Assembly (NCBI GenBank): GCA_028015205.1
Contig: CM051516.1
Location: 47,992,230-48,056,229 of the forward strand
Direction of reading: 5' to 3'
DNA from: Mytilisepta virgata
Lineage: Eukaryota; Mollusca; Bivalvia; Mytilida; Mytilidae
DNA length: 64,000 bases
The stretch's first letter is position 1. The number at the start of each line of letters is the position of its first letter. The position numbers and the translations under genes are program-made. Shown piece by piece: positions 11,970 through 24,112 of this stretch. The notes under the pieces were generated by a model. That model made no database searches. It was not told the origin of the DNA and was given only the letters and a program-made list of their open reading frames with translations.

Positions 11970-12928
11970 AATGTTTCATTATCTTGCTAAATTTATAACA
12001 TATGCATTTCTTTGATTTACAATTAACAGCAAATTACATGGATACATGGACATTTTGTCGTCACGTGCATACTGGAAGTCTCTAACTTTTATGTGAAAAA
12101 TAAACTTCGGCCATGGACACTAATAAACACTTAATCTATGATAAAAAAATTTTGCTTAATGTGGAAGTAATTTATCAAAATCATTTTCTTACAAAAGGCT
12201 TTTTGCATAAGATAGAATAATTGGTCAGGAATATAGTTAAGAACCTTCATGTAGAGTTACACAGTGTGTATACATGCGCTGTTTTATTATAGGTGATTGT
12301 TTTTTTCCACGGACTGGCGGAATATATGTTCAACCATTTTACACTTTCTGGAAAACAGAGATTTGGAATGATGAAAATTAAAAAAGGTTTGTAAAGTGAT
12401 AAAATTACACGTGTAGTTAGCAGCACTGAGTCGATGTCATTGTAAGCCGACTTGTTAGTAAAGGATATCTTAATTCCAATACTCATTGAACGAGATATAG
12501 ATACATGTAGTTTAGAAGTTATATTTTGTAATTTTAATATAAATTTTTCAAAACACGCTACTAGCAAAGATGAGAAATAATAGAATACATGTCAGTGGCC
12601 ACAACATTTCTGACTTGGGACAAGCCCAATCAATATGCGGTGTGAATAAACTAGTTTTCATGCATTCAACACCCTACCCCTTTTATTATCAAAGGGAAAA
12701 TATAAAGTAAAACAGTAAAAACCAACTGGAAATGTATTTAATCCATTAAGAATGAACCTCAACATTAACATGCAGGCTGCAGTAAGAAGAAAAAGCAACC
12801 GAGGAAAAAAATCATATATCAAGCCTAAATACGGTTGACAAGACTTGAATTGTAATTATATATATAAACGTAATTGTTTAATCCAATAGTTTGCTTAATT
12901 GAATGTTGATTTTTTTTTATTTCTACAG

Positions 12929-13198
12929 GATTCAAAACCAAAGTCAAATTAGCACTATTGAATGGTACAGTTGGCTTTGGTTGGAAGAGAAGCTTAATTC
13001 AAAGAAAAAAAGTGGGGTTTTTTTTACTTAAAAAAAGAATCCGTGTGTCACTCTGATGCCAAGTCTCAATTAAGAAATGACTCAAGTGCCCCTACAGAAT
13101 ATTATATTGACCAAGATTTTCAAATAAAGGAGGAACAAAATGCCGAACACATAACAGAAGACTTTATCATCCATTTTTTAAAGCATGAAAATTATTAA
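12929..13198 (+). pseudogene. frameshifted exon-like segment
   Basis: The acceptor 'atttctacag' is followed by an open frame ('FKTKVKLALLNGTVGFGWKR'). After a T8 run at 13019-13026 the frame must shift to continue as 'KSQLRNDSSAPTEYYIDQDF', '...EEQNAEHITEDFIIHFLKHE', then TAA at 13196. The amino-acid composition after the shift looks coding. It may be a decayed alternative last exon of the gene ending at 11969, or a piece of another gene. Confidence 0.35.
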
Positions 13199-14592
13199 GA
13201 AATATTTATCATTTATATTCATACTAACCTTATTATTCATCCATATTCAGCCACATGATTTTACCAAGATATTTTATTTTATAATCTTTCGAAAGGTACA
13301 GCTAAAAATATTCAAAAATAATTTTAAAAAATCAAAGTCGTTGTGTATTAATTTGTGAATCATTTTATGGGTGTCTTATACAATGCAGCATTTTTTTTCA
13401 ATTTCCAATGTGCACATGTATTTTTTAAAATTATTTTTAGTATAAATTTGGTTACCGTGTGCACCGACGTTTTGAAAAACACTTTGATTTAGATTTGTGG
13501 ATTCTTATTTAGCAGTAGTATAAGTAGATGAAATTTCATAAATGAACAGTAAATTACTGGTAACATGTGTATTGTTTTCTGTTCCAAAGGAGTGAAAAAT
13601 TATACATTTTCTATAGGTCTGGTTTCCAACATGTTAACTGCGACATGGTAAATCAACATTACTGGTCCCATTAATATTATGGCTGGTACCCGGATATTGT
13701 GTGATAGTTTTCTGTTCATCTATGTATATAGTGATCGCCCCAATCAACTATCTGGTTAAATAAGTCAAAAGACAAAACATGGTTTGTAGAACAGGGTGTG
13801 ATCTGGTTAGCAAGATCACAAGTCACTGGCGTTTCTGGAAATGATCGTAAACTTGGGCTGCTACAAATCAGATGTTGTCTTATAATAGTATTGTTTATCC
13901 AGGTAGGAGTTTGGGGTCTCGCTATCTTCCTAGATCAACAGACAAGTATTACACAATATCGCCGTATCCGACATAAAACTGATGAGATCAGTAATGGCGG
14001 TATATCTGTGTGTAGGAAGACTTGTGGGAAGACAGCTTATATAGTCTGTATCATTTTTTCCTCATTTGGAACAGAAAACATACAACTTTTATCATCTAAA
14101 AATTCCCATTACTATCTATTCGTGCTTATACTACGAATATTTTGGCAACACTTAACCCATATCGACTTTATTTTCACATTTTGGTATTTTGATGATTTTC
14201 TTCTTTTTTTCTTTCTTTTTTTGTAATCCGTTCTAGGGTTTTACAATTTTATTGTTCATTAACTTTAATTGATCTTTGTGCAGTATTGTGTTAACTAATT
14301 AATTCTATCTTAGTGTAAATCGAATTTGACAATTGTATTTCGTCGTTTTTTTTCTTTAATATCTTTTCAGTTTCAAGGTTTTAAATGATCTGTTCATTAT
14401 CTTTAAATGTATCAGGTAATTATTTACAGTTTTATTTGAAAATGCCATGATCTATCCATGTTAATGTTGCTTTTCCCTTTTTTCTAGTTTATTTGACAAT
14501 TGATGAAGTAAAACTTGAAAAAAGTTATTTGTCTTATATATTTTTTATTCCTTTATATTTATAGAAACCTTTAATTTAGACTGGTAAATTTG
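13199..14592. other. no gene recognised
   Basis: AT-rich, with a 142-codon plus-strand frame (13798-14226) that has no domain, no clear splice context and a biased hydrophobic tail. I do not call it a gene. Confidence 0.5.
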
Positions 14593-14980
14593 AACAGACA
14601 TATCATGTTGGAGAGGGGTATTTCGGCAAAAATATAAGTTGACAGTCGTGAAATTTCCCGAGCCCAACGGCCGATGGAAATTTCGTCTCGAGACTGGTAT
14701 TTTTCGCAAATACCCCTACCGAACATGATATATGTTTAATTACATCGAATGTCAAAATAAGATATTCCCTCTACAAACGCTTATATTAAAACGCAGTGAT
14801 GATGTAGACATTTCAAGCGTCCAGTCGGATAAGAGTATTTTTCGCACATACCACGACTGAGGATAAAAAGTGGCAAATACCCCGCTGCCTCTGAAATCGT
14901 TTGTAATGCATAATATTTATGAAAAATACCACTCTAATGAACCAATCAGATACAACATTCTTATATAAGGTGGAATAATC
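14593..14980 (+). repeat. dispersed element with large 5' palindrome (copy 1)
   Basis: Homologous to 45571-45957. The first 145 bp form an imperfect inverted repeat ('catatcatgtt' ... 'aacatgatatatg'; 'ggggtattt' / 'aaatacccc'). Shared 3' blocks include 'caagcgtccagtcggata' and an 'aaggtg(g/t)aat' end. No ORF. Confidence 0.7.
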
Positions 14981-15564
14981 ATAGATATACCTCTGTGGAC
15001 ATGGACAAACATTCAGTAATACAAACTTTGATGCATTATATTATTTGGATGTCAACAAATCATACCTCATCAAAGACCAAAGAAAAGATAGCCAAAACAA
15101 CGTCCAATAAAAGAGCAACGTTACAAATTTGTACATAATGAATACGAATACGGGTAAAAGGAATTGGGAACAATGATATACGAATCGAACAATTACAACA
15201 AATTAACAGCCCCTTAACAAAAACAAGAATAAAAGTATAAAATTAACAGGGTTTCAGGGTAGTCTTAACAAACACTTAAATAAAATACTTCTCCAGCATA
15301 TTTCGGGACTGATTGAGGTGGGGGTAATGGAGAAAGAAACAGGGTATAAAATCATTTATATACTTTGTGGTTATTTTGTTTTTACACAACTTCATAAATA
15401 AGAAATAAGATCTGTCAAGAAATAAATGTAGACTAAATATTTATAATGATTTATATAAAACATATAAGGGTATTTATTATATGTTACAACTCTTTTAACC
15501 GAAGAAGGTACATTGCTTCGCCAAAATTCAGCCTTGTGCTAAACATTAAGAATGAGACCACAAT
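14981..15564. other. no gene recognised
   Basis: AT-rich sequence without splice-bounded open frames or clear repeats. Confidence 0.5.
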
Positions 15565-15850
15565 TATTGTTTGTTTGTTTAGTTGGGGTTTTACGCCGTT
15601 TTCAACACATTTGGCTATTTCGCGGCGGCCAGTTTTTATTGGTGGAGGAAGCCGGGGTACCCGGAGAGAACCACCGACCTTCGGTAGGAAAATTGGCAAT
15701 CCTTGTCAATTTAGTTGTCAATTATGATCGGAGTCGAACACACCCCGCCACAGGTGAGATTCGAATTCACAACCCCAGTGTTGACAGGCTAGTGACAGTT
15801 AGTAGTCGTGACGAACTACCTAGATCACTCGGCCACCGAGGCCCCCCGAG
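15565..15850 (-). mobile_element. tRNA-derived SINE, family 2 (copy 1)
   Basis: On the minus strand the element begins with a tRNA-like head: 'ggcctcggtggccgagtgat' resembles an A box, and 'gaattcgaatctc' a B box about 70 bp later. The tail carries the shared block 'ggtggaggaagccgg' and ends near 'gttttacgccgtttt' (plus-strand readings). Homologous to 60228-60485; a tail-only fragment lies at 32200-32270. The long ORFs over this repeat on both strands are not genes. Confidence 0.75.
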
Positions 15851-16517
15851 ACCATAATTAACAATATTCTAACTCCTGTCTTTAATTGGTTATATTATAC
15901 CTTGTTACAGCATAGTTTGAATTCATGGCTCCCTGTACTTGCGTATGAACTAATGAATTTGGCGGCTTGCAAATGTAATAATTTGTGAAAATTATTCCTA
16001 CATTCTATAACTTTAAGATCAACAATAATCGGTATTTTTTTTCAGAATATCAACGCACATTGTATATTAAAATAACAGTTTTAGCTGTTTTTCTGTACAT
16101 TTAAATGCAATTTGAAATTTGCTTATTTAAATCATTCTTTTATGCCTTATTTTGTTTCACATTCCTTTCTGACTTTTTCATAAAAATGTACTGATTCCTC
16201 CCTGAGAGCAAATTAGAACAATGCTTGTAGAAGAACAGTTATTTTAATCACAGTATTTTTATATAAATGTATAATGGGTTTGGTTATCACGGTCACCGTG
16301 TATAACTGGTAACGACGGAAAGTTTATAATTATAATTTCTGAAAAACAGGAAGTCTTAATGTGGCAACCTTGGATTGCTTCAGATTTTTTTCAAAGATCA
16401 ACCCACTGATTATAAAATCGCTCGACAGTAACGTACGGCTTTAAACGAAGGAGAGGGTCCAAGGAAGATTTGAATAAAGTCAGGCTCCAAAATTAAGATA
16501 TTTATTACAATGTTTAC
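15851..16517. other. no gene recognised
   Basis: AT-rich spacer; nothing supported. Confidence 0.5.
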
Positions 16518-18420
16518 TTGACAGATCATTGCTATTGTGCTTCAATAATACCTCAGCCAATTATAGTCCCTGAAGAAGGTAATCTGAAACTAAATCGGTA
16601 TAACATAATTTTTGTGTCACCTCCACAACTCCTTCCAAGTTTGAGCAAAACTGAGCTATTAAGATGGAGAGAGAAACTCTATCAGGATTTAACCCCCAAA
16701 ATGTTATACATTAAGATCCAATAATTACGATAATAAATTCAATCCCCTCTTTCTAATAATTATATTGAACAAGTTCAAATAAAAATCCATCATTGTTCAA
16801 GAAAGTCCATTACTTGGGTGAATATAATTTTGGATTTAAAGAACATGACTATTGTGTATTGAATCTGAGGATAACCCTATAACATGTATCAGACACCACA
16901 TTCAATTGTAATGTATAAACAAAAAACATACCAGTCGGGTAACCGGAAGTCCCTTTTTGGCCAAAATGTGACCAGTCTCTGAACAGTGATGTTCCGCGTC
17001 GAACGGACTATTTCATGCACTTTGCGACGTCGAAGCTGTGGCATACGGAAGTCGACACGTAATGTTCAGTGAGCTATATCCTCGGTTCTGTCCATCGGAT
17101 TCTTTCTAAATTTTGACGCCCAGTTCCAAGCATTCAATTGACTATTCTCTAAAATTTTTGTACGATTTAGATTTTTATTTTCTCTTTAGAAACCATTTCT
17201 TGACAAATTTACGAGTGCAAAAAATGGCTGGAGCGGTTCGAATGGCGTGTAAATAAATTTGGTACAAAAAAATGTTTTCTCACGAATCATTATAATTTTT
17301 TTGCACATCCAATCTGGGGATTATTTTTAACATTTTCTGATTTAATTAGATGAGATCCTCGAAAAAACAAAAAAGTGTACCAAATTTAACATTATCCCCC
17401 CCCCCAAAAAAAAAAGTTTTTTTTTCGCTTTTTATTCATTCATTCATTTTATTATTATTATTACTATTTTGCGATATACAAAAAAACAAAAAAAAAACAA
17501 ATGAAAATTCAGTGTATAAGCAAACAAAATAACACTTTTATATTGCATCTTTAACAGGTTTTTTTCCTGTCCAAGTAATAGTAAGTCTCGGTGCCGGGTC
17601 TGATCTTGATCTTCACAGGTGTTGACAGCTACGCCGCGTTCATCTACTCATGCAAATAGGTCAAGTTCAAGATTTTTCGGCAGTTCTTCCTTTTCTGCTC
17701 AGAATCAGAAGAGAAGAGGTGTAAAATTTTTTTTTGTGCTCTGTTATAAATATATATTATTAATTCAAGCAATATTTATCTATATACGTAAGATAAACAA
17801 GAAGAGTGTTTCCTCTAATTTATCTCATTACATCCTGTATTCCATTTCCTCGTAAATAATAATATTGTTTTCCGAAGATAACGATAGAGCAGTTCGATTA
17901 TGAAACTGATTTCCCTTTACTTCCCTGCCCACAAAGTAAAACAAAGGTTCAGTTTATGCTAAGCAAACCTGTAAGAAAATGTGAAAAGCCCAAGCAAACA
18001 AAGATATCTGTAGTAGATTTTTCCAAGGATAATATCAGTTTTATTCCCTGTGTGAAGTCTGAGCCTGCAGGTGTGATATTCAAGGCCCCTCCAACTCTAA
18101 GGTCTGTCAGTTACAAGCCCTCATTGCCATCATGTAAAACTGCTGCTTCCAAGACAGAACAGCATAATTCTTTAAGGTCTTCAAATCTAAATCCTGTTTT
18201 GACTACTTTGAAGGATGATAGAAATGAAACACCCCAATATAATCATAAGAAATCTTCATTTTATTTAGCTAACCCAAGTCCAGCTCAAAAACACAGATAC
18301 ATGATTAATGTACATATCATTCGGAAGTCATTCACCTTTGTAACTTTTAAAACTCAGGTCAAAATTAAAGAAATCAAGCAATTTATTGAAAATTAGACTG
18401 GTCTTAAACAGCATAACCAG
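16518..18420 (+). pseudogene. coding-like segments of unknown family
   Basis: Three open stretches look more like protein than the surroundings. One is 16518-16724 after 'tttacttgacag', containing 'SPPQLLPSLSKTELLRWREK'. One is 17619-17720 after 'gatcttcacag', Ser-rich ('STHANRSSSRFFGSSSFSAQ'), ending at an AG|GTGTAA donor-like site. The longest is 17956-18396 (146 codons, 'KPVRKCEKPKQTKISVVDFS' at its start). Further downstream, another frame gives 'QPGLGGGGGQITLNSVDLAP' near 18500 before stops. They could be exons of one gene or a decayed copy. I recognise no family. Confidence 0.3.
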
Positions 18421-19117
18421 CATGTGTAGTTGAAATCAGGGAAAATATTGCTATCTAAATATATCATAAACTAGTGAGATTGACAAACTGCAGGTTTATC
18501 AGCCAGGCCTTGGAGGTGGAGGGGGACAGATCACATTGAACAGTGTGGACCTTGCTCCATTTGCTCAAAGGATAGTAATTGCTTTTTACATTTAATTTCT
18601 AAATCTAACAAACCATCGTTTGTTGACTTTGTAAAAACCAAATATTAAATCAATGAGGAAAATTGTATATGCAAACCATACATGCTGAGATTGTCACGGA
18701 AATTCAGCCATGCTAATGAAGAGAAGAAGGATATTCATCAGGATATAAAAAATAAGAAATTTGAATATCTTCTTCAACTGCAAAACAATTGTTCTAAAAT
18801 CTTGGCCTGAGTGCTGCAGATTTGAGTGCCAATTTGATAACTGTTGACAATACAAATGCTTCTAGCCAAATCGCATTCTCGAAACTTTTTAAGTTTGTAT
18901 GTAATGAGCTGTTACTAAAAAAAGCTTTGGTTCTTTCAGATATGATTTCTTTGTTTAAAGAATTTGTTGGAAATTTTTCAGGAAATCACAACCATTCACG
19001 TGCGCTATCAAACTGTAAACTTAAATTATTCTAATTAGTGAAGCTCTTGGTGCTCACTGTTTCTTATTATTTATTTCAAACTTCCATGCATTTTTTAAAG
19101 TATTATCGTTCACGTTT

Positions 19118-19248
19118 TTATATCTTTGTAAGACCATGGAACTTTACATCTTCAATGAAAAGACTTGCCGCAATATCTGCCCAGGACTTGTTGGTGTGAC
19201 TAATAAAATAACATGAATTGCCGTAATGAAACCAACCTCTTTGGCATT
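19118..19248 (-). pseudogene. orphan C-type lectin domain exon, truncated
   Basis: After the acceptor 'cagttcttgcag' (exon from 19248 downward, phase 1) the frame reads 'ECQRGWFHYGNSCYFISHTN' then 'KSWADIAAS'. This matches the start of a C-type lectin domain: C-x3-GW, Y-x-x-S-C-Y, then SWA. The family then expects a Cys in 'AxxxC'; here the frame degenerates and stops at 19118. No further CTLD exons were seen nearby. A long C-run (19399-19416) follows. Confidence 0.55.
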
Positions 19249-19598
19249 CTGCAAGAACTGTTGCTACAACTTTACATGTTACATAAAATTTTAGCGGCTT
19301 TTGTGCAGTTTTATCAAATAAACTTAGATTACCCAATTTCCTTGCATACATTGAATAAACCTTCATCAGGTGCTCTCGTGACCAAAATGTTGAAAGCCAC
19401 CCCCCCCCCCCCCCCCAAAAAAAAATGAAAAAATTAATAAAAATCAAAACATTGTGTGAAATATGATTAAACTGACCAGAACAATTTAGTCAAACCCCAG
19501 ATAAGGATAATTCCTTCAGTGGCAATTCCGTATCATTAAATTTTGTTTTATTGTTAAAGACCTAAAAACCATTTTGTCAAGAAAGGCGTTTTTTACCT

Positions 19599-19689
19599 CA
19601 AACTCCGAAACAGCGGCGACGTCGCTGCGCTAAACTTTTTAAGTTGACGTAGCGTAGCAGAGTAGACATTACCACTGTTTCGGAGTTTG
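19599..19689. repeat. 91-bp palindromic element
   Basis: Perfect 15-bp terminal inverted repeats 'caaactccgaaacag' / 'ctgtttcggagtttg', with further pairing inside ('ctgcgcta' / 'tagcgtag'). MITE-like; no clear target duplication seen. Confidence 0.6.
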
Positions 19690-19859
19690 TCTTTACCTGT
19701 GTCCCTTTTCACAAACATTCGTGCGACTACGATAAGTCGTAAGTGTGATCCGATTTCCGGTTTCCAACGTCTTTGCGCTTTTGAGGTCATGGAACCAGTC
19801 TCAATCATATTCGTACTGCTTTCAGTACTTATTGTATATCAATTTTATGGCCAATACCA

Positions 19860-20185
19860 AAATACTAGCAAATGAGCATACAATACAAGTCCACCAGTCA
19901 GTGAGGACAAACAACGACGTTGAGGGATGGCACCACCGCATCAACAGGAAGTCAAAGAAAGCGAATCTACCGTTCTACGTACTAGTGAACCTACTCTACA
20001 AGGAAGCCAAGCTACTACCAACCCAGCTGAAGATGGTGACCGAGGGGAAACTCCGACGCTACCAGAGGAAGAGGACAACCATTCTACAACACAGGATCTT
20101 CACCTTGTGGGACCAGTACAGAGACAACCAGATCAGCCCCAACCAGCTACTGAAGAAGTGTGGGAAGATTTACGGTGGCCAGTGA
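19860..20185 (+). pseudogene. C-terminal fragment of a Mutator-like (MULE/FLYWCH-associated) transposase
   Basis: The frame contains 'RTNNDVEGWHHRINRKSKKA', a motif I associate with the end of MULE-type transposase domains (RTNN-x-[VL]-EGWH), then the hydrophobic 'FYVLVNLLYKEAKL' and a basic tail 'RRYQRKRT'. It ends at TGA 20183-20185. The upstream catalytic part is absent from this frame, so this is a fragment. AATAAA occurs near 20268. Confidence 0.6.
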
Positions 20186-20339
20186 AGACTTTGTTTATGT
20201 ATACGCTTTGTATGTCTTTGTTGTAAATTATTTGTTAATTATTTGCCACTGAATTATATATCTCTTAATAAAATGTATTTAAGCTTGAATACGAATTTCT
20301 CTTCAACAAATATATTAACATACATCTTGATATTAGAAG

Positions 20340-20437
20340 GTGGGCGACTTGTCTTGAGAGAGTGGGCGAGTTGTCTTGGGAGAGTGGGCGACTTGTCCTA
20401 AAAAGTGGGCTACTTGTCTTGGGGGCGACTTGACTTG
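20340..20437. repeat. minisatellite, about 22 bp x 4
   Basis: Copies of 'gtgggcgacttgtcttg' plus a few bases. Confidence 0.85.
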
Positions 20438-22502
20438 ATACCAAAATATTCTTTGATGTCTATGTCTATTTAACGCCTTGTGTATGCGATTTTAAGACTA
20501 CGTGTTGAAATTTTAGTTATTAAATTTTTATTTAAATTTTTAATTATCTCATGCAAAACTGGTTTTGTTGCGAGCGTACATGATGCATTTGAAATTGTGG
20601 CAAAAGGTATATTTCAGGTCTATACGAAACTAATGGACAAATCAAAGTTATACCTTTCCTTGATTCTCTTATCGGTGTAACTTGTGTTTTTCAATCGTTA
20701 AAAGATTTATTGCGGAAAATTAGTTTCAAATTGTTAAATTGATAAAATATCAAAATTATGAAACAATAATAGCAATATATATACATAACAAAGTGCATAC
20801 AAAATTGGTATGTCGTAACATTGTAAAATTATTAAAAGACACCTTATACATGTTTAAGTTAGATAACGTAGTTTCTTATCAAAGGAAAACGTGTAACAGT
20901 AGAGCATGATTTCTCTCCCAAAATTTCCTACCGTACCAACTGGGGATCGAACTCAATAGTCCAACGCTCTACCAACTGAACTAAAGGAGTACTCAACTAG
21001 CGCAGCTAATTAAGGGTGTTATAAACCTGTTACGGTTCTTTGACATATAACGTACACGAGGAAAGCCCCGTTTATATACCCTTCGCTTGATTGATAACAT
21101 TACCGTGTGGCCATAGGCTCACACCAGAGGACGAAGCTTTTTACTAAAGTATTTTATTTTTTCAATAAAATTAATGAAATGAATTGGTTTTAATCCTGGA
21201 GTGCAGCTGTCCAGATGAACGGTTTGTTCAAGATCGTTAAAATTTCTTATCTGAACATTCGCTTCAATCGACTCATGATTATAATGGCTTTAAGGAATAT
21301 TATACTGGTTTTATTTTGTCTTTGCAAGTACAATTTACTGTCGTGAAATCATACAGTCGATGTGTTTTAAATAGCTATTTATATTCTACAGACGTAGCAT
21401 TTTCCTTTGATTGTCCACTATACCAATACCTGTGGCCACCTGTTTTATATATAGCAGTGGGATATATAGCATATTTCTACTACATACATATTGAAATGAT
21501 TGAAAAATCGTCAACTTAGCTGACTCATGTGACAGTTGTTTTTAAACTTATGATTTTGTGCTATATCTGTTTTGCAGAATTCATCACATAAAAATGCATA
21601 TTATTGTGGAGATCTGTTGAAATTTTCAAACTTTGTTCTGGAGATTGTTAGCCCTTGTTTTCTGGTGTGGGTTTTAAGACCCATTAGTGTGATCAACCTT
21701 GTTTATTGTTTACTATCCTGGGATGTTGTCTTAATGAATCTTATTCTTAAATTTTCATAATTATTTACTCGTTAAATACTGTTAAAAATTTCATAGTTTA
21801 TTCCCCATCCTTGAATAAAGCATAGCTACGCCTAGCTTATAGAAATGTAGATCAATATATTTTGGGGTGTATTAAGAAGTTTTGTTATATAAAAGGGTGA
21901 AGAATTTGTATTTCATCCTCATTTGGGACTTTAAATCATCCTTTTTGGTTTTTTTTGTATAATCTGTCCACAGTTTCAACCTTAATACCATATTGATAAG
22001 GAAATTTTGATTGATAGCAAGGTTAATTTTATCCTGATATATTTTATATTGATACATATCAAAACCCACGTGAAATCTAAATACTGATTATCTCGTCTCT
22101 AAATGATACATGTCAGAATTTCATACTGCCTTGTGATCTTCTTGGGGAACAACCATTTAACTTCAAGGGGGGGGGGGGGGGGGTTGTTGATTCCAAAGGG
22201 AAGGAAAAATCATAATCTGTTGCAGCAAAGGCGGAAAAAAATAACCTGTTTTACAAAACTATGGAAAAAATTTTCTGGTTTAGATATATTTTTTCAAAAA
22301 CAAATAATTGAATCGGAGAGTTGATTTAAAAAATCACAAGCATTACAAGAAAAGCTTTATACCATTATTTAATACAAACCTGACTTGATTTATTTTGAAC
22401 ATTATAGAAGATTTTCCTTAGTTTTCAGTCATACATAACCTTTTAGTGATTAACCATCAAGATGAAGAGCAACAGTCATGACAATCAAAGCATTGTTCCT
22501 TT
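20438..22502. other. no protein-coding gene recognised
   Basis: AT-rich, with a tRNA-like remnant at 20940-20987 and a G-run at 22167-22184. Short ORFs have no motif. Confidence 0.5.
20940..20987 (-). repeat. tRNA pseudogene or SINE head
   Basis: On the minus strand 'tttagttcagttggtagagc' is a good tRNA D-arm with A box, followed after only a few bases by the B-box-like 'gagttcgatcccc'. The anticodon arm is missing, so it is not a functional tRNA. Confidence 0.55.
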
Positions 22503-22640
22503 TTAGCTCACATGACCAAAGGCCATGTGAGCTTTTGTCATCACCTGGTGTCCGTCTTCCGTCCGTCCGTCCGTCCGTCTGTTAACTTTTCAATCTTCTC
22601 TGAAACCACTGGGCCAAATGGAATGAAACTTGACTAACGA
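22503..22640. repeat. bivalve-type dispersed repeat with GTCC microsatellite
   Basis: 'tagctcacatgaccaaaggc' followed by 'catgtgagc' is an inverted pair. It continues into '(gtcc)n' at 22556-22580 and 'ccactgggccaaatgg'. I associate this pattern with abundant mollusc repeats. A related, diverged copy starts near 26740. Confidence 0.6.
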
Positions 22641-23117
22641 AAATCACAGAAAATAAATGTTGTACAAGATTAAACATAAATTTGACATAAGTATTGACAC
22701 GTGATAAAATAATTTAAAGTAATGTTGAGGACCAGACAATTTACTCGTAGGTTGGTCTTATGACATCAAAATACCCAAATTGCGACCATGTTCCACTGTT
22801 TTGGGTGTTGAATTCTGAAACTAACGTTTCTACCAAAAAATTGAAATGCAATATTTTTAGTGTTAGTACATTTGTCCTGGATTTTCATTTTGAACCTTAA
22901 TCACTCTTAGTCTTGGTGTATGATAAGATTATGTAACCATGTTCTCACCGGGAGCAATTTGGAATAAAAGGGGAAATCAATAAGTTACTGTTAAAGAATA
23001 TAATGCTAAGATGTAATGTATGCGCATTATAGAATTAATGTGTTCAGTGTTCGGTAACTCGTTGTAGATTTGTAAGTATTCCAATTTCCAGATTAGTTAT
23101 ACTATAAGGAAGGTGTC

Positions 23118-24112
23118 TTCTGGCTATTCCAACATTTTAAAATTTCATATTCTGGCTACTCCAACATGGAAAGAACAATAGATGTTTTTACAATGTGTAG
23201 TGTTGTTATAACAATCAGTTCCTAATTAGATTTACAGGTAAAGGGAAAAAAAATATGTATTAAAACATAATGTTGGATTAGATTCTGAAGTAGATTTGTG
23301 AAAATATTAGATATTAAAAATGATAAAAATTCAGCATAATATGCTTTGAAAGATATCGACAACTCAGAGGGCAACAATCCAACAATTCCATTCACTGACT
23401 AAGTAACCGTTCAATGTGCGGAATCGAACCGTAATCTTGGAACCACTACTCAACAGAAGGACCCAGAACGACCAATTATCTGGAGGATTAGCATAGTAAG
23501 CTCAAGAAACTTGTCAAATCACCTCACCCAAATATCTTCAACATGATTAAGCTACTGCAACACGAAAAAGCCACCAAGTCGTGCACACTACTTCGATATA
23601 GGGCTTGCGAAAAACGGGTACCCAAGAAAAGAAGGTACAGAGAAATAGTTAACAGACTTGCAACCCTCAAGACAAGGTTAAGGAAGCAAGAAATCACTGT
23701 GTTAGAGTATGCAGAGGCAGCATCACATCTCGTACATATCGACTGAAGTGTTGTGAATGTGACTTTAATATCATTTATCTTGTAATGAATTTGATGATGA
23801 AAATTTACAATTTTGAGTATTTAATTGACAACTCTGACAATGTACACATTATTGTGTTTTTCAACATTTTGATATCAACGTGATGTGTTAAATCGATTAA
23901 CATGCATATGTTAATAAATTGATATTAAACGTGAATTGTCTTTTAGTCTTTTTTTCCTAAAAAAGAATACCTGTATATTCCCCATACCAATTAAAAAATG
24001 TTGTTACAATACAAACAAACTTAATCCTTTGTTTACACACGAATTCTGGCTACTCCAACACAAATTTCTTACCATTTCACCTGTAAAATTCAAAATGTTG
24101 GAATAGCCAGAA
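23118..24112 (+). mobile_element. Mutator-like DNA transposon remnant with terminal inverted repeats
   Basis: The left end 'ttctggctattccaacattt' (23118) is matched inverted at the right end by 'aaatgttggaatagccagaa' (to 24112), about 28 bp with few differences. A second direct block 'ttctggctactccaaca' occurs inside both ends (near 23150 and 24043). Between them lies a transposase C-terminal fragment, so this is an internally deleted copy about 995 bp long. I could not see a target-site duplication. Confidence 0.65.
23432..23746 (+). pseudogene. Mutator-like transposase C-terminal fragment, interrupted
   Basis: Reading from about 23439: 'WNHYSTEGPRTTNYLED', then an in-frame TAG at 23489-23491 where the family has Trp of EGWH, then 'HSKLKKLVKSPHPNIFNMIK' and on to a basic region ('CEKRVPKKRRYREIVNRL') ending with TGA at 23744-23746. 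The motif order W-N...PRTTN-x-LE-x-x-H...KSPHPNIF matches MULE/FLYWCH-associated transposases. The stop codon and missing catalytic domain make it inactive. Confidence 0.65.

Noticed and set aside
13798..14226. 142-codon plus-strand ORF
   Set aside because: No motif, hydrophobic low-complexity tail, no splice sites; probably chance in AT-rich DNA.
15446..15857. Overlapping ORFs on both strands
   Set aside because: They lie over a tRNA-derived SINE; the same sequence recurs at 60.2 kb.
20940..20987. Functional tRNA gene
   Set aside because: The anticodon arm is absent between the A-box and B-box regions.
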